Shown here: positions 1-8,785 of the stretch, piece after piece
Position numbering within the stretch: the first letter of the stretch is position 1
How the letters are laid out: the number at the start of each line of letters is the position of its first letter
Assembly (NCBI GenBank): GCA_947469485.1
Contig: CANIPU010000020.1
Location: forward strand, 1-46,163
DNA: 46,163 nucleotides
Direction of reading: 5' to 3'
Origin: Chitinophagaceae bacterium
GTDB taxonomy: Bacteria; Bacteroidota; Bacteroidia; Chitinophagales; UBA10324
Notes under the pieces: model-generated
What the model saw: only the letters and a program-made list of their open reading frames with translations
Told to the model about the DNA's origin: nothing
Databases searched by the model: none
Position numbers and translations under genes: made by a program

Positions 1-111
1 CGAAACAGGCAAGTCCGGCGTCTATGCCATAACATTAATTCAATCTCTTGAGCATTTTTCTTTTCTTTGATGAGTAGAATGAAAATGATAAAGAATGCGA
101 ACGCTCTAATG

Positions 112-141
112 CCGCAAAGTCCCCGATGGGAGACTTTGCGG
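112..141. repeat. Strong hairpin downstream of the ABC transporter gene
   Basis: Perfect 10-bp inverted repeat (CCGCAAAGTC at 112-121, GACTTTGCGG at 132-141). The loop can extend the stem by three C-G pairs (122-124 with 128-130). It lies about 80 nt past the end of the minus-strand ABC transporter gene, so it could end or protect that transcript. No T-run follows on either strand, so it is not a standard intrinsic terminator. The rest of 1-222 shows only a short open frame (2-70, reading ETGKSGVYAITL...) that could be the tail of an upstream gene but cannot be assigned. Confidence 0.45.
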
Positions 142-222
142 GGACGGAAACAATAAAAAATTCGACCCTAAGCCCATGCACATTTTCGGCTTGCCCCTCA
201 GGCGGCTGTTTAGAAATCTGTT

Positions 223-1971
223 CTAAATTCCTTTCGGTATTGCTGCAATCAATCTTTTCGTATACTCGCTTTTAGGGTTATAATATATTTCATCAGATAA
301 ACCCATCTCCTCAATTTTTCCTTTGTTCATTACAATCATACGGTCGCTCATAAATTTCACAACCGATAAATCGTGGGATATAAAAATGTAAGTGAACCCG
401 AAATCTTTCTGCAAATCTTTAAGCAGATTTAAAACCTGCGCCTGAACCGATACATCAAGAGCCGAAACCGATTCGTCGCAAATTATAAATCGTGGTTCAA
501 GTGCCAGTGCCCGTGCTATACAAACCCGTTGCCTTTGCCCTCCTGAGAATTCATGCGGATAGCGATTGAAATGCTCAGGCTTCATATGTACCTTTTCAAG
601 CAACTCTAATACTTTTTCTTTTCGTTTTTCATTTGAATCGTGCAGGTTATGAACCTGCATGGGCTCCATTATTGCATCACCAATTGACATACGCGGATTG
701 AGAGAAGAATACGGATCCTGAAAAATGATTTGCATGTTTTTACGAAGCGGTCGTAATTGCTTTTCCTCCAGTTTCGATAAATCAATTCCTTCAAACAGTA
801 TAGTGCCGGCAGTGGGTTTTATCAATTGCAAAATGGTTCGACCTAAAGTTGTTTTTCCGCAACCGCTCTCTCCTACCAGGCCAAGTGTTTCACCGGGAAA
901 TACATCAAAAGAAATATCATCCACTGCCTTTACAAATTCCTTAACTCTCGAAAACATTCCCTTCTGCACAGGATACCATTTACAAACTCCGTTAAGTTTT
1001 AATACCGGATTCAGTTTTTGCTTTTCCTCAGCAGCAGTTTTCCATTCGGTATGTTCAACCACTTTGTAAGTTTCAGGCTGAATTAATTTTTCTTTCCACC
1101 CTCCTGTTGCATCTTCTTCCATAAAATCAGCTATAACAGGCAACCGGTAAATTCGTTTATCCAATGGTGGTCGGCAGGCCAGCAAGCCCTTTGTATAAGG
1201 GTGTTTCGGCGAATTGAAAATATCGCGCACTGAGGCGGTTTCTACAATTTTTCCTTTATACATCACCGCAACACGGTCAGCAATTTCAGCAATTACTCCC
1301 AGATCATGAGTAATAAAAATGGTACTCATGTTTTGTTCTTTCTGCAAATTGCGCAACAATTCCAATATGGTTGATTGCACAGTTACATCCAAAGCTGTAG
1401 TAGGTTCATCAGCAATAAGTATTGACGGGTTGCAACTCATTGCCATTGCAATCATAACCCGTTGCTTTTGTCCGCCACTTAACTGGTGCGGGTAACTGTT
1501 AAATATTCGTTCGGGTTGAGGCAATAAAACTTTTTCGAACAATGAAATAACCTGTAGCCTGGCTTCACTCCTGCTGACTTTTTTATGTAATCTGATTGCT
1601 TCCATTACCTGCATACCACAGGTATATACAGGATTAAGAGAAGTCATAGGCTCCTGAAATATCATTGCTATTTCTTCGCCCCGAATGTGTTGCAGTTGTT
1701 TTTCATTCAACTTTATTAAATCACATTCTTGTTGTTGTTTATTCCTGAATAGTATTTCTCCCTGTTTTATAAAACCAGGTTGCTGAATGAGCCTCATAAC
1801 AGAAAGTGAGGTAACTGATTTACCAGATCCCGACTCTCCTACTATACCAAGTGTTTCGCCTTTGTTAAGATAAAACGAAATGTTTTGAATGGCGGTATTC
1901 ACACCTTCATCAGATGAAAAGCAAACCTCCAGATTATTTACTTCAAGAATTCTTTCAGGCAACATCGGCAT
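223..1971 (-). CDS. ABC transporter ATP-binding protein, two fused peptide-type ATPase domains (DppD-DppF-like)
   Basis: 582 residues containing two complete ABC ATPase domains in tandem, as in fused oligopeptide/dipeptide/nickel importer subunits such as YejF. Domain 1 has Walker A GESGSGKS, signature LSGGQKQR and Walker B ILIADEPTTALD. Domain 2 has Walker A GESGCGKT, signature FSGGQRQR and FIICDESVSALD, where Ser replaces the usual Pro after DE, as is common in DppF-type domains. A linker of roughly 60 residues follows the first domain's oligopeptide-transporter C-terminal extension (residues around HPYTKGLLACRPP). The protein should energise uptake of peptides or related solutes at the inner membrane. 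The permease and binding-protein genes are not adjacent; the next gene upstream is an unrelated membrane protein. The start is ATG, with a second ATG two codons in. Confidence 0.93.
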   Translation of the reverse strand: MPMLPERILEVNNLEVCFSSDEGVNTAIQNISFYLNKGETLGIVGESGSGKSVTSLSVMRLIQQPGFIKQGEILFRNKQQQECDLIKLNEKQLQHIRGEEIAMIFQEPMTSLNPVYTCGMQVMEAIRLHKKVSRSEARLQVISLFEKVLLPQPERIFNSYPHQLSGGQKQRVMIAMAMSCNPSILIADEPTTALDVTVQSTILELLRNLQKEQNMSTIFITHDLGVIAEIADRVAVMYKGKIVETASVRDIFNSPKHPYTKGLLACRPPLDKRIYRLPVIADFMEEDATGGWKEKLIQPETYKVVEHTEWKTAAEEKQKLNPVLKLNGVCKWYPVQKGMFSRVKEFVKAVDDISFDVFPGETLGLVGESGCGKTTLGRTILQLIKPTAGTILFEGIDLSKLEEKQLRPLRKNMQIIFQDPYSSLNPRMSIGDAIMEPMQVHNLHDSNEKRKEKVLELLEKVHMKPEHFNRYPHEFSGGQRQRVCIARALALEPRFIICDESVSALDVSVQAQVLNLLKDLQKDFGFTYIFISHDLSVVKFMSDRMIVMNKGKIEEMGLSDEIYYNPKSEYTKRLIAAIPKGI

Positions 1972-2119
1972 TAAAAATAATCAGATGCTGATACCGGTCT
2001 TTGCAAACATTGAACATTCAGTGGTGAATAGTAATTTTAGTACAACAACAAGTTACCTAATTGATAAAATAATTATAAACAACTACTTAAAATAGTTCAA
2101 TTTAAAGTAAGATTAAAAC

Positions 2120-3991
2120 TTATTTTGTATAAATAATTACATCACCAAATGAATATTTATTAGGAAATTTTGATTTAAGGTAATCTGGCATAAAATAATT
2201 AATGTTATCAGTATAAACCCAATTAAGTTTTTTTTCAACAATAAGCTTATACAATTTTAATGAATCACAAGGAAGAGAAATAGGATTTACACTTTGAATA
2301 AAATATTTAAGACTCAATTTTTTATAAGAATTAGCCGAGTCTGAAGCTACAAAGTTTAATCGGTAAGCTATTTGGTCAATACCCATTACTTCTGTAACAC
2401 TAATACCAGCTGGCATATTAATATATGCTTCGTTACCATTTTTTAAAATTGCAAATCCATTCCTTTTATTAGAGAACCATTTCTCAAAATCTAATTTTTG
2501 ACTTTTATTGATTCTTACAATATTTTTTTTTTGATAAATTGATCCAACTCCAAAGGCATAATTCTTATTATAAATACTCAAATAAAGTGATGAACTTAAT
2601 ACAATAAACAAAATTAAGCTAGAACTAAAAGGTTTTAATTTATTTAAAAACATTAGGAATCCAAAATAACCAAATAATGAAAGTGTACCTACTGAACAAA
2701 TAATTTTCATTTGCCAAATGTCAGAACGATAAGATTCGAACAAAACTCCATTTACAATAATACATGAGTTTAATAAAAAAAAAATATCCCAAATAAAATT
2801 TCTTTTTTGCGATGAAAAACATAAATAAGCGAAACCAAATGAAAAAATTGAATTGCAAATAATAATTTCAAAATAGTTCTTGAAAATCATTAAACAAATA
2901 ACTTTTATTGATAAAACAAAACTCATGTTGCTTAATCGATCATTATTTCCTGTAAGTGTTATTGAAAAAAAATAAATAAATATTGAAATTATTAAAAACA
3001 TTACATATGGTGATCTAATAATTACCCATAGAGTCTTCTTTTTCCTTATTTTAAAAAAAAAACACGACAGTAATTTAAAAGCAAAAAACAAAATCGGTAT
3101 TGGAATTAAAATTGGGTTAATTGCCCCCATAAAAGATAATAATAAATAGCCGTTTATTTTTTCTTTTAAAATATAAATTAATAGAAAAGATATTCCAATA
3201 TGAATGCAAGCAAAAAGTCCTCCGTGATAATTAATTATGGAAGGATAATAATCAAATTGGAGTTTCCAATTATCACTATTATTATTAATAAAAAAAAGAC
3301 TTGCCCCTACAAACAAAATCGTAATTGAAAAAAAATAGATGTGCACCTTCGCCCTGCTTTTTTTTAGCAGTCCCAAAATGGTCAAGACGAATAATGCTGA
3401 TATATAAGTTTTTACTACTAGCAAAAAGGAATAATAAGCATTGAAATCAAATACTTTATTAATAAATGCAATTAACCATAAATCAACATAATGATAAAGA
3501 GATCGACAATTTTCATCAATTACATTATCGCCAAAAAAAATTGTCTCAATTCTGTATTTAAAAATATGTTTTGCTCTAGAAGAATAATATCCGAAATCGA
3601 TATTATTAGTTATTATGAATTTTGAATCAAACGGAGCGAATAAAAACACAACTGCAACTAAAGTCAAAATAATTGTTAGTCCAATTATAATTAAATTGAA
3701 AATACTATAATTATACTTTAATACTTGATTACTATTATTTTTATAAAATCTATAATAAACAACACAAATTGTTACAGCAACAGGTGCTAAAAATGAAACC
3801 CCAAAACATCTAATTAGCGCCCAAAAAGAAACTATAAATAGAGTCCCTAAATAACTTTCAACAACTAATCTTAAGAACACATTTTCATTTTTTAGAATTC
3901 TGTTTTTAGTAATTAATTTGCTAATTGCAATCGAAATTGAAAATAAAGCAATTAGAATTAAAAATGCTTTAATAAATAATATTAAATCCAT
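2120..3991 (-). CDS. Polytopic membrane protein, unknown function
   Basis: 623 residues dominated by hydrophobic stretches, by eye about ten to twelve membrane segments, then a soluble C-terminal part of about 150 residues (from roughly residue 480). I recognise no domain. The layout resembles membrane glycosyltransferases or polysaccharide-assembly proteins (multi-span body, soluble tail), but no DxD or other motif proves that. The gene is strikingly A/T-rich, with many AAA/TTT runs and ATA/TTA codons, more so than flanking genes. That fits a horizontally acquired or fast-evolving surface-polysaccharide gene. It starts at ATG 3991 and is divergent from the exported propeller gene at 4099, sharing a 107-bp AT-rich intergenic region. 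Confidence 0.75.
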   Translation of the reverse strand: MDLILFIKAFLILIALFSISIAISKLITKNRILKNENVFLRLVVESYLGTLFIVSFWALIRCFGVSFLAPVAVTICVVYYRFYKNNSNQVLKYNYSIFNLIIIGLTIILTLVAVVFLFAPFDSKFIITNNIDFGYYSSRAKHIFKYRIETIFFGDNVIDENCRSLYHYVDLWLIAFINKVFDFNAYYSFLLVVKTYISALFVLTILGLLKKSRAKVHIYFFSITILFVGASLFFINNNSDNWKLQFDYYPSIINYHGGLFACIHIGISFLLIYILKEKINGYLLLSFMGAINPILIPIPILFFAFKLLSCFFFKIRKKKTLWVIIRSPYVMFLIISIFIYFFSITLTGNNDRLSNMSFVLSIKVICLMIFKNYFEIIICNSIFSFGFAYLCFSSQKRNFIWDIFFLLNSCIIVNGVLFESYRSDIWQMKIICSVGTLSLFGYFGFLMFLNKLKPFSSSLILFIVLSSSLYLSIYNKNYAFGVGSIYQKKNIVRINKSQKLDFEKWFSNKRNGFAILKNGNEAYINMPAGISVTEVMGIDQIAYRLNFVASDSANSYKKLSLKYFIQSVNPISLPCDSLKLYKLIVEKKLNWVYTDNINYFMPDYLKSKFPNKYSFGDVIIYTK

Positions 3992-4098
3992 GAAGTAAAA
4001 AAAGTAATAAAAATGTAATATTAAAAATATTTGGATTTAAAATTTTTAATAAGTGTTTTTATCTCTTTTTTATCTTATTAAATTATTTTTAACAAATC

Positions 4099-5850
4099 AT
4101 GAAATCAAACTTCTTTTCGATTTTCATTTTATTTTTTTTATTTACGGTAATTAAAGCAAACGCTCAGGCTCCTTTTTGGAACTGGGCTGTAACTGCAGGT
4201 GGCACCAACAGCGATAGAGCCAATGCCATCACCTATTCAAACGATGGCAACCTTCTTGTTGCTGGTTTTTTTCATGATACTGTAAATTTTGAAAGCGCAA
4301 CAGTCGGCGCTTTGGAATATGGAATGTTTATAGCAAAGTATAACACGAATGGAAATTTAATTTGGGTGAAAAAAATAGCTGAGGGTAATTTAGGAATTGA
4401 GCCTCAAAAAATATTCGAAGACAGCATGGGAAACATCTTAGTATCTGGCTACTTCGGAGAAATAAATACCGGCGGAGATTTGTCTTTCACAAACGGAAAC
4501 TCATTTACCTCTTTAGGCGGCCTTGATATTTTTGTTTCGAAATTTACTGCTTCCGGAAATTTTATTTGGGCAAGTCACATTGGTTCACTGGAAGATGATA
4601 AAATTGCTTCTTCAATAAATGAATCAGGGGTATTTCTGCAAGGCTCACGCCTTTCTGATTTAGTACTTGAAAATAGTTCTAACGCTGATACATTGTTTAC
4701 AAATTTTACCTGGCATTTATGGACAACTAAATTCAATATGAGTGGCCAGACAGAATATCTGTCAGATGTTGCTGTAAATACTTCTCAAATGATTCCTACA
4801 GGAATAGTTGCTGATGATTCAAATAATTTTTATTTGTCAGGAAATTATTATGGTCATCCGGCAATTGGTTTTTATCCTGATACAACATGGCTTAGTAATG
4901 CAGGTGGATACACCAATATTTATTTATTGAAATTTCATTACGACTCAACAGGATTGGTAAATAAATGGCAACAGTATATTGGAGGTTCAGGAAACGATTT
5001 TTCACATGCAATGGATATAACCGATAATCAGGAAATTCTTTTAACAGGCACATATTCAAACTCATCATTTTTCGGAAACGATTCCGGAAGCATTATCTTA
5101 AATTCAGCAATCACAGGCGCTGAAAATTTTATATGTAATTTTCAATCAAATGGTAACCTGCAATTTGCAATAAACTCAGGCTACAGCATATCAGGAGCAA
5201 TATCTTCATCTGCCATTATTCATGATGACTCATTAATTTATTTATGCGGCAAGTATACCGGAGCACCGTTTTTTGGCGAAGGAAATGATACTTTTTCATT
5301 GGTACCTATAAAGAATTTTTTTGTTGCTGCGTATACTATCTCTGGTACAATACATTGGGCCCGGGGTAGTTTAAGTTCTTTTATTGATGGATTAAATTCC
5401 ATAACCCTTGATGATTCTGGGCATGTATTCGCCGTAGGCTTTTATACCCTTTATTGTGTAATTGACACAGGCCAAACCGATAGTTTATATATTCCTTCTG
5501 CCGGAGTTGATGATATTTTCATTGGAAGATTGGGCTATAAAATTTTAACAGAAGACACGATAATAATTGATACAACTTTTATCAGTATGATTAATAATGT
5601 TAATTCATTATTTGTTTACCCTAATCCGGCTACTGATTTTATAAATATTGAATTAAAAAGTTCTTTAACAAATAGCACTCTTGAAATTTACTCGCTTTAT
5701 GGCCGATTGATTCTCTCTGAAAAATTACTGCCAAATACAAAAAAAATAGTTTTGAATACTACATCACTTTACAATGGAACTTACCATATTCAATTAAAAA
5801 CCAAAAGTGAAACTCTGATTGAAAAATTCAGCATCATAAAGGACAAGTAA
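4099..5850 (+). CDS. Secreted SBBP-type beta-propeller protein with T9SS type-A sorting domain
   Basis: 583 residues. There is an N-terminal signal peptide (hydrophobic to about residue 22, ending KANAQA). The body consists of repeats with a common core (W-x-x-xxGGxxxDxxxAIxxxxxGNxxxxGxF), for example near residues 27-60, 83-120, 135-170 and 285-330, the pattern of SBBP (beta-propeller) repeats. From about residue 505 a T9SS C-terminal domain starts with the YPNPATDFINIEL motif and ends in a basic tail. It should be exported across the outer membrane and released or anchored on the surface. It heads a same-strand run of exported genes (to 9984), separated by 90 bp from the next one. No catalytic residues are visible, so a binding or adhesion role is inferred. 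Confidence 0.85.
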   Translation: MKSNFFSIFILFFLFTVIKANAQAPFWNWAVTAGGTNSDRANAITYSNDGNLLVAGFFHDTVNFESATVGALEYGMFIAKYNTNGNLIWVKKIAEGNLGIEPQKIFEDSMGNILVSGYFGEINTGGDLSFTNGNSFTSLGGLDIFVSKFTASGNFIWASHIGSLEDDKIASSINESGVFLQGSRLSDLVLENSSNADTLFTNFTWHLWTTKFNMSGQTEYLSDVAVNTSQMIPTGIVADDSNNFYLSGNYYGHPAIGFYPDTTWLSNAGGYTNIYLLKFHYDSTGLVNKWQQYIGGSGNDFSHAMDITDNQEILLTGTYSNSSFFGNDSGSIILNSAITGAENFICNFQSNGNLQFAINSGYSISGAISSSAIIHDDSLIYLCGKYTGAPFFGEGNDTFSLVPIKNFFVAAYTISGTIHWARGSLSSFIDGLNSITLDDSGHVFAVGFYTLYCVIDTGQTDSLYIPSAGVDDIFIGRLGYKILTEDTIIIDTTFISMINNVNSLFVYPNPATDFINIELKSSLTNSTLEIYSLYGRLILSEKLLPNTKKIVLNTTSLYNGTYHIQLKTKSETLIEKFSIIKDK

Positions 5851-5940
5851 GATTTTATTCTATTATTTTCATTAATCCTCTTACCGTTAATAAAACTATA
5901 TTAGTTTTCACCAATCAATTTAAATTATTGATTTTTGAAA

Positions 5941-6336
5941 ATGAATCGCATAAAAACATCGCCACTCTTTATCTTATTATTTATTGCTTTTTTTTATTCG
6001 TGTAAATCAAATACAGGTTCTGATTCTTCTTCTGATACAATAAATATTTCAAGCACAAACATTATTGAATCAACAAATTCTCCGGCAATTTCATATAATG
6101 TTTTTATGAATGATTCAAGCAATAAATCTCTTGGATTTGGTTATAATATTTTGCTGAATAATACTCCGTACATACATCAATCAGCTATACCTGCAGTTGG
6201 CGGAAATCACTTTTTTCAAACAGAAGAACAAGCAAAAACAGTTGCTTCATTCGTGAGCTATAAAATTCAAAACAACATAATGCCTCCTACTATTACTCAA
6301 CACGAACTCGATAGCTTAGGCATTTCAATAAAATAA
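5941..6336 (+). CDS. Small lipoprotein, unknown function
   Basis: 131 residues. A short lipoprotein signal (basic MNRIK, hydrophobic FILLFIAFF, then Cys in YSCKSN) is followed by a Ser/Thr-rich spacer typical of surface-tethered lipoproteins. I recognise no fold in the remaining 100 residues. I chose ATG 5941 rather than the in-frame TTG six bases upstream. It lies 5 bp before the first kelch gene and is probably co-transcribed with the three kelch genes, so it may be a periplasmic or outer-membrane partner of those propellers (inference). Confidence 0.7.
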   Translation: MNRIKTSPLFILLFIAFFYSCKSNTGSDSSSDTINISSTNIIESTNSPAISYNVFMNDSSNKSLGFGYNILLNNTPYIHQSAIPAVGGNHFFQTEEQAKTVASFVSYKIQNNIMPPTITQHELDSLGISIK

Positions 6337-6341
6337 TTTAA

Positions 6342-7547
6342 ATGAAAAAACTATTACTCTTTCTGTTGATTTCTATTTCGCTTCAATCCTTAGCTGATAC
6401 AGCCGGCTATTATATATGGGTACAAAAAGCTGAGTTTCCTCCGTTGGCAAGACACCGCGCTATAGGGTTTTCTATTGGTGATAAAGGGTATATGGGCTTG
6501 GGGCACATTAACGCGGGAGGTGTAAATATCGCATATCCTGATTTCTGGGAATATGATAAATCAACCAATTCATGGTCACAGAAAGCCGACTTCGGTGGTG
6601 GAACAAGATTTGGGGCGGTTGGTTTTTCAATTGGAAATAAAGGATATGTTGGCACAGGTACTTCTGCCTCTTATGTTGATTTTAATGATTTGTGGGAATA
6701 CAATGCAGTCACAAACACATGGACACAGAAAGCACCTATGCCAGGTACGCCCCGAGACGGTGCAACAGGTTTTTCAATAAACGGAAAAGGATATATGGGG
6801 TTGGGTTATTACAATGATTGGTATGAGTACAATCCGCAAACTGATACATGGTTGGCAAAGGCGATGTATCCAAGTGCTGTGCCTTCTTACTCCGCTTCTT
6901 TTGTAATAGATACCGTTGGGTATGTAACGACAGGAGAATATACATATTCATCTCTGTTATCTTATCATCCTTCTATTGATACATGGCTTTCACAAACTCC
7001 CTTTCCGGGGATGCCAAGATTCGGGGCAACCGGATTTTCAATAAATGGGAAAGGCTTTGTAGGATTAGGTTGCGATTATGGATATAATGACTTCAAAGAT
7101 TTTTATGAATATAATCCTGTAACAAATTCATGGGATACACTCGGAGAATTCACAGGTTCGCGAAGACATTATGTTCCGGGATTTAACATTGGCAATAAAG
7201 GTTATTGCGGCACTGGTACTAATGGAACCAATCTTAAAGATTTCTGGGAATTTTACTTCTATATCCCGACAATTGACACTACCGGTATTGAGTTACTTAG
7301 TGAACTTAATGGCCGAAACCCTGTTGAGATTTTTCCAAATCCTGTATCAACTACTGCAACAATTCAAACTTCAATTTCTTCAGTTGATTTTTCAATATTC
7401 AATATTTCCGGAAAAAAAGTATTAGAAGAAAAAGATATTTCAACTAACTATTTATTCGAAAGAAAAAATCTTGAAAGCGGTGTTTATCTATTTATTGTTT
7501 CCGTTCATGGAAATAAAATTCAAACAGGGAAAATTGTGTTGTTATGA
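6342..7547 (+). CDS. Kelch-repeat beta-propeller protein 1, T9SS cargo
   Basis: 401 residues. Signal peptide to about residue 18, then about six kelch-type blades of 45-50 residues. Each blade carries a Gly-rich strand such as GFSIGNKGYVGTG and a following YN/YDxxTxxW motif (for example W-E-Y-N-A-V-T-N-T-W near residue 125). The C-terminal domain from about residue 325 begins IFPNPVSTTATIQ and fits a T9SS type-A sorting domain. The product should be a secreted or surface-displayed six-bladed propeller. The stop overlaps the next start in ATGA, so translation of the three paralogues is likely coupled. No enzyme motif is seen; carbohydrate or protein binding is inferred from fold alone. Confidence 0.87.
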   Translation: MKKLLLFLLISISLQSLADTAGYYIWVQKAEFPPLARHRAIGFSIGDKGYMGLGHINAGGVNIAYPDFWEYDKSTNSWSQKADFGGGTRFGAVGFSIGNKGYVGTGTSASYVDFNDLWEYNAVTNTWTQKAPMPGTPRDGATGFSINGKGYMGLGYYNDWYEYNPQTDTWLAKAMYPSAVPSYSASFVIDTVGYVTTGEYTYSSLLSYHPSIDTWLSQTPFPGMPRFGATGFSINGKGFVGLGCDYGYNDFKDFYEYNPVTNSWDTLGEFTGSRRHYVPGFNIGNKGYCGTGTNGTNLKDFWEFYFYIPTIDTTGIELLSELNGRNPVEIFPNPVSTTATIQTSISSVDFSIFNISGKKVLEEKDISTNYLFERKNLESGVYLFIVSVHGNKIQTGKIVLL

Positions 7548-8785
7548 ATTTAAACCATAAAAAATTTTTAATTTTTTCTATTCTCATCATCATAACAAAT
7601 CTGGTTTATGGAGAATGGATTTGGACCAAAAAAATATCTCTTCCTCTTGGAAACAAGCGTGACAGGGCAGTTGCCTTTTCCGTCAAAGGAAATGGATACT
7701 TAGGAACAGGCTTGGATTCTGCCAATGTTGTTCGAACTGATTTTTGGAAGTATGATACTTTAACTGATTCATGGTCTCAAGTGGCTGATTTTCCGGGTGC
7801 AGCTCGACGCGATGCTGTTGCATTTGTCATTGATAGTTTTGCATATGTTGGTACCGGAATTGACGACTCCTCATCATGGGGAACAATTATGTCAGACTTT
7901 TATCGCTACGATCCTTATCTTAATAGCTGGACTCAAATTGATTCAATGGGAAACGGTTTATCTTATGGAGTATTTAAAGCAGCAGCATTTTCTGTTGGTG
8001 GAAAAGGTTTTGTATCAACCGGCAGAGTTTGGGGGGCACCCGTTTACGAAACCTGGATGTATGATCCCATGTTTGATACATGGACTCAAAAAATGAATTT
8101 TCCAATGTTTGGTGGACGAAATGGTGCAGTTGGTTTTAGTATTAATGATAAAGCATATCTCACTACTGGTAGCGACGATAATTATTTCTTTAACGATTTA
8201 TGGGAATATGATCCGGCATTTGATACTTGGTCGCAAAAACAAAATTTTCCCGGAACTTCGCGTATTGCAGCTGTTGCTTTTACAATTGATTCAACAGTAT
8301 TTGTTGGAACCGGAACGGATGGAGGCTATACCAATGATTTCTGGTCCTACGACGCAATAAATAATCAATGGAATTTTGCTAATATATTTCCAGGAGATGC
8401 ACGGCGTGGAGCATCTGCATTTTCCATTGGTAGAAATGGGTATCTTACTTGTGGAAAATCAGAATTCGGAACAAAAAGAGATTTATGGAAGCTTTCTTAC
8501 AAAGCACCTGAAGAACCATCTAAGACGAATCAAATTTCTATTACAAATTTTTCTGTTTACCCCAATATAGTTTTCAAAAATTCATTTATTTATTTGAATA
8601 ATATTCCATGCAATAATTCTGATTTGCGCTTTTATAATTCCTCTGGAATTTTGGTTAAAAAAATTTCCGTTACCGGTAATGAAATATTTATTTCACCTGA
8701 AATATTTAATGCAAGCGGAGAATATTTTATTCAGCTTGAGTCTGAAAATTCATATTCATTAATTCAAAAAATTATTGTTTTATGA
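7544..8785 (+). CDS. Kelch-repeat beta-propeller protein 2, degenerate T9SS tail
   Basis: 413 residues, a clear paralogue of its two neighbours: hydrophobic signal segment to about residue 23, six kelch-like blades (repeated AFSVxxxGYLGTG and DxW/YDxxxxxW cores), then a C-terminal domain of about 80 residues. The sorting domain has lost the usual PNP core (VYPNIVF at about residue 342) but keeps the beta-rich layout ending in KIIVL, so export by T9SS is likely but less certain. It overlaps both flanking kelch genes by 4 bp (ATGA at each end), forming a translationally coupled trio. Confidence 0.85.
   Translation: MNLNHKKFLIFSILIIITNLVYGEWIWTKKISLPLGNKRDRAVAFSVKGNGYLGTGLDSANVVRTDFWKYDTLTDSWSQVADFPGAARRDAVAFVIDSFAYVGTGIDDSSSWGTIMSDFYRYDPYLNSWTQIDSMGNGLSYGVFKAAAFSVGGKGFVSTGRVWGAPVYETWMYDPMFDTWTQKMNFPMFGGRNGAVGFSINDKAYLTTGSDDNYFFNDLWEYDPAFDTWSQKQNFPGTSRIAAVAFTIDSTVFVGTGTDGGYTNDFWSYDAINNQWNFANIFPGDARRGASAFSIGRNGYLTCGKSEFGTKRDLWKLSYKAPEEPSKTNQISITNFSVYPNIVFKNSFIYLNNIPCNNSDLRFYNSSGILVKKISVTGNEIFISPEIFNASGEYFIQLESENSYSLIQKIIVL

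Noticed and set aside
2-70. Short open tail at the left edge reading ETGKSGVYAITL
   Set aside because: Only 22 codons visible before a stop and no match I can name; could be chance.
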